Assembly: GCA_018818835.1 (NCBI GenBank)
Contig: JAHIRD010000001.1
Location: 1 to 57,069 of the forward strand
Direction of reading: 5' to 3'
DNA: 57,069 bases
From: Pseudomonadota bacterium
Lineage (GTDB): Bacteria; Desulfobacterota; Desulfobacteria; Desulfobacterales; Desulfolunaceae
Under the pieces are notes generated by a model. The model saw only the letters and a list, made by a program, of their open reading frames with translations. It was not told where the DNA came from and searched no databases. Below, piece by piece: positions 55,321 to 57,069 of the stretch (position 1 is its first letter; each line of letters starts with the position of its first letter). The translations under genes and the position numbers were made by a program.

Positions 55321-55485
55321 CTCGATGATAAAATATCAAGTCTTATTTATTCAAGATCAAAGGAACAGTGGTTTAGCGTCGGTCGGGGCCGACTGGTACG
55401 AATCGGATCTTGAACATTTTCTCTGATATCACAGTTACCCGGTAAAACGGAGAAGGGCAATGCTGAGGAGCAACCTGCCAAGGGA

Positions 55486-55758
55486 TAGCCGGGCGTGGGA
55501 AGCATTGAATCATCATGCTCCGGGGGAAGCGGAATCAAATCCGCTTCCCCACTTTTTCTTTTTTGGCGGCATCGTCTGAACGAAAAAATTATAAAACAGG
55601 AGGATTTACACATGGATCGGAAATACAAGGAAGAAGTCCAGATTGCCTTTAACATCTGGGAACTCCTCGGCCAACTCGACGCGCTCATCAGAGACCGCTA
55701 CTTCGAGGATTTTACCAAAATCATCTACAATCTTGAAAAGGACGTGGACACTCAATTA
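55486..55758 (+). repeat. Repeated cassette, copy A
   Basis: From TAGCCGGGCG (55486) to ACTCAATT (55758), this is highly similar to 56794-57069, including the hairpin, AACAGGAGGATTTACAC and the first 48 codons of the 57-residue gene. The two copies flank a HigBA-like toxin-antitoxin module on the minus strand. Confidence 0.85.
55523..55565 (+). terminator. Strong hairpin upstream of the 57-residue gene, copy A
   Basis: GGGGAAGCGGA (55523-55533) pairs perfectly with TCCGCTTCCCC (55540-55550) around a six-base loop, followed by a T-rich tract (ACTTTTTCTTTTTT). It is a good intrinsic terminator or attenuator, 47 bases before the ORF start. Confidence 0.65.
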
Positions 55759-55785
55759 GATGACGTCTCAAATCCATCCGAATAA
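55612..55785 (+). CDS. 57-residue helical protein in repeated cassette, copy A
   Basis: The gene encodes MDRKYKEEVQIAF..., a small acidic helical protein with a heptad-like pattern (IWELLGQLDALIRDRYF). AGGAGG lies 8 bases before the ATG. A near-identical copy starts at 56933. Function is unknown. Two strongly conserved copies with the same upstream hairpin and ribosome-binding site argue that it is a real, selected gene. Confidence 0.65.
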   Translation: MDRKYKEEVQIAFNIWELLGQLDALIRDRYFEDFTKIIYNLEKDVDTQLDDVSNPSE

Positions 55786-56107
55786 ATAAAAAAAAGAGGC
55801 TCGAACACCATTATTCAATCCTCTTTGACCGAAAACCCGCTTTGTAAATTCTTAAACCGTCAATTTCGGGGTCAAAAATGCAAGCCTAAGCTTGATTTGA
55901 AACCATCTTTTAGGGTCATCTGTTTTGATTTCAAGACGTTGACGTGGCCCGACCCCATTTGTCATTTGTCAGATTTGTTCACGCCCCCATTTGTTCACCC
56001 CATTTGCATTTGATCCTCGCTCACAGGCTCTATCCTGGGAGCGTATGCCGCATGTCCCAGTCATGCCGATGTGAAGCGGAACTTTCAGGCTTGTTTACCC
56101 CATTGGG
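55786..56107. other. Cassette tail and intergenic region before the TA module
   Basis: AAAGAGG (55793-55799) and CCTCTTT (55820-55826) form a hairpin after the 57-residue gene. TTTGATTTCAAGACG, TGACGTGGCCCGAC and CCCATTTGT (55922-55961) resemble the tail at 54145 and the end sequences often seen with IS200-type REP-associated elements. CCCATTTG recurs at 55984-56010. No gene is supported. Confidence 0.5.
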
Positions 56108-56398
56108 CTATGCCGCCGTTGACGCATTAGATATTTTCACGGTAACCTGCAATTTTGCAGCTGCCGCCATATTGATGAGCGTATCAATAGAAAAAAGGGA
56201 TATCTTTCCTCTTATAAGATCAGATACTCTCGGTTGAGTGACAGAAAACAGTTCTGCCGCCTTTGCCTGACTCATGCCAGTACGGGCTATATGCTCCTGA
56301 ATGGCTATCATGATTGATGAGCGTACCTTCATATTCTCCGCTTCTTCCGGTGTATCCGAAATGGCGTCCCAAACACTTTCAAAATGTTGTGTTTTCAT
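56108..56398 (-). CDS. XRE-family antitoxin (HigA-like)
   Basis: The 96-residue protein has an HTH (MSQAKAAELFSVTQPRVSDL, RGKISLFSIDTLINMAAAA) typical of antitoxins paired with Gp49/HigB-type toxins. Its ATG overlaps the toxin stop codon (ATGA). It would neutralise the toxin and repress the pair. Toxin-first order matches HigBA loci. Confidence 0.82.
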   Translation of the reverse strand: MKTQHFESVWDAISDTPEEAENMKVRSSIMIAIQEHIARTGMSQAKAAELFSVTQPRVSDLIRGKISLFSIDTLINMAAAAKLQVTVKISNASTAA

Positions 56399-56733
56399 CG
56401 GTTTAAATCCTTCAACAATTGTTCCAACCGGGCTTTGGCCAAATCGATATCGGCCTTTCTTGTTTTCTGCGTTTTTTTCTGAAAACAGTGCAACACATAA
56501 ATAGCGTCAACAAATTTGACCACGTAAAGAACCCGAAAAGCACCAGATGTGTCACGAATCCTTATTTCTCTGGCACCTTGTCCAATCGTCTGCATTGGCT
56601 TCCAATCATCAGGGTCTAAACCTTGCTGAACTCTGTCAAGCTGAAAACCTGCGTCCTTACGTGCCGAATCAGAGAATGATCGAAGTCCATCAAGAGAGTC
56701 CCCAAGGAATTTTATTCGTTTCCGATTGCCCAT
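56395..56733 (-). CDS. Phage Gp49/HigB-like RelE-superfamily toxin
   Basis: The 112-residue protein has the pattern LDGLRSFSDSARKDAGFQL, QTIGQGAREIRIRDTSGAFR, VLYVVKFVDAIYVLHCFQKK, QKTRKADIDLAKARLEQLL of Gp49-like toxins, which cleave mRNA at the ribosome. The late FQKKTQ lysines and the basic Arg residues typical of catalytic RelE folds are present. It is coupled to the downstream antitoxin gene. Direct repeats TTTTATATAA and TTTATATAA upstream (56740-56761) may be the promoter/operator. Confidence 0.85.
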   Translation of the reverse strand: MGNRKRIKFLGDSLDGLRSFSDSARKDAGFQLDRVQQGLDPDDWKPMQTIGQGAREIRIRDTSGAFRVLYVVKFVDAIYVLHCFQKKTQKTRKADIDLAKARLEQLLKDLNR

Positions 56734-56793
56734 GTCTTTTTATATAAATTTTTATATAATATGTCAACGATTAACGCATATCTCACCCTGAAA

Positions 56794-57069
56794 TAGCCGG
56801 GCGGGCGTGGGAAGCATTGAATCATCGTGCTCTGGGGGAAGCGGATCAAATCCGCGTCCCCACTTTTACTTTTTGGGCGACATCGTCTGAACGAAAAAAC
56901 CATAAAACAGGAGGATTTACACATGGATCAAAAATACAAGGAAGAAGTCCAGATTGCCTTTACCATCTGGGAACTCCTCGGCCAACTCGACGCGCTCATC
57001 AGAGACCGCTACTTCGAGGATTTTACCGAAATCATCTACAATCTTGAAAAGGACGTGAACACTCAATTG
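56794..57069 (+). repeat. Repeated cassette, copy B (runs off the window)
   Basis: This matches copy A from TAGCCGGGCG onward with scattered differences. Its hairpin (56834-56860) has a mismatch in the stem because CTTCCCC became CGTCCCC. The pre-hairpin leader of copy A (55440-55485) is absent. Confidence 0.85.
56933..57069 (+). CDS. 57-residue cassette protein, copy B (partial)
   Basis: It reads MDQKYKEEVQIAF... and differs from copy A at four residues over 45 codons (R3Q, N14T, K36E, D46N). The same AGGAGG and ATTTACAC precede the ATG. The window ends within the gene, so its 3' end and downstream neighbours are unseen. Confidence 0.62.

Noticed and set aside
54100-57069. Integron-type attC sites in the cassette region
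   Set aside because: No GTTRRRY/RYYYAAC core pairs or integrase were seen, so the repeats are better described as homologous cassettes.

Overview
The window looks like a chromosomal segment of a Desulfobacteraceae-type sulfate reducer (Desulfobacterota, formerly Deltaproteobacteria). This is inferred from gene content: a DtxR/FeoB metal locus with a FeoA fusion, a class I adenylate cyclase with long N-terminal repeats, a PII-AmtB pair behind a sigma-54 promoter, GH3/PaaK-like ligases, a caspase-like lipoprotein and deltaproteobacterial-style RND genes. No rRNA, tRNA or CRISPR array was recognised.

Layout. 0-5.4 kb: OmpA-like and LPP20-like envelope proteins, then a metal locus (DtxR-FeoA fusion, divergent FeoB, second DtxR regulator) with a perfect DtxR/MntR-type palindrome in the divergent promoter. 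5.4-15.3 kb: aminotransferase plus an unusual SDR, a membrane PP2C/SpoIIE phosphatase, a rhomboid protease, a START-domain protein and a GAF-HD-GYP protein. 15.3-19.6 kb: a dispersed inverted-repeat element, a sigma-54 promoter, glnB-amtB, a SET-domain protein and an atypical LysA-fold decarboxylase. 19.7-27.7 kb, minus strand: an SH3-M48 protease with a CHASE2/class III adenylate cyclase, and a large HEAT-pentapeptide class I adenylate cyclase coupled to a small upstream gene. 27.7-31.4 kb: second repeat copy, RNase II family protein, a third partial repeat, a DUF1330 protein and an EamA transporter.

31.4-47.7 kb is the most distinctive part. About 930 bases without a gene carry several perfect palindromes and a near-consensus sigma-70 promoter. 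Eleven tightly spaced plus-strand genes follow: secreted Ntn-type hydrolase, GNAT-like protein, GH3-family synthetase, two PaaK/CapK-like adenylating enzymes, a flippase-like membrane protein, a membrane-fusion protein, an RND permease with a roughly 240-residue TPR-like cytoplasmic extension, a caspase-like lipoprotein whose start overlaps the RND stop codon, a small membrane protein and a lipoprotein. I infer activation/conjugation of a carboxylic acid, membrane handling and export, physically linked to an envelope protease. A convergent minus-strand group (ECF-like sigma factor, zinc-finger anti-sigma factor, M48-TPR protease) adjoins it and may regulate it.

51.7-57.1 kb: a leucine-rich-repeat-like lipoprotein, then an accessory region with a DUF4143 ATPase, the mobile mystery A/B pair (HTH + Fic), a HigBA-like toxin-antitoxin pair, and repeated copies of a cassette carrying a 57-residue protein gene with a hairpin upstream. 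The modules alternate with homologous cassette sequence, which suggests recombination-driven gain of small defence or addiction modules. The last cassette copy runs off the window.
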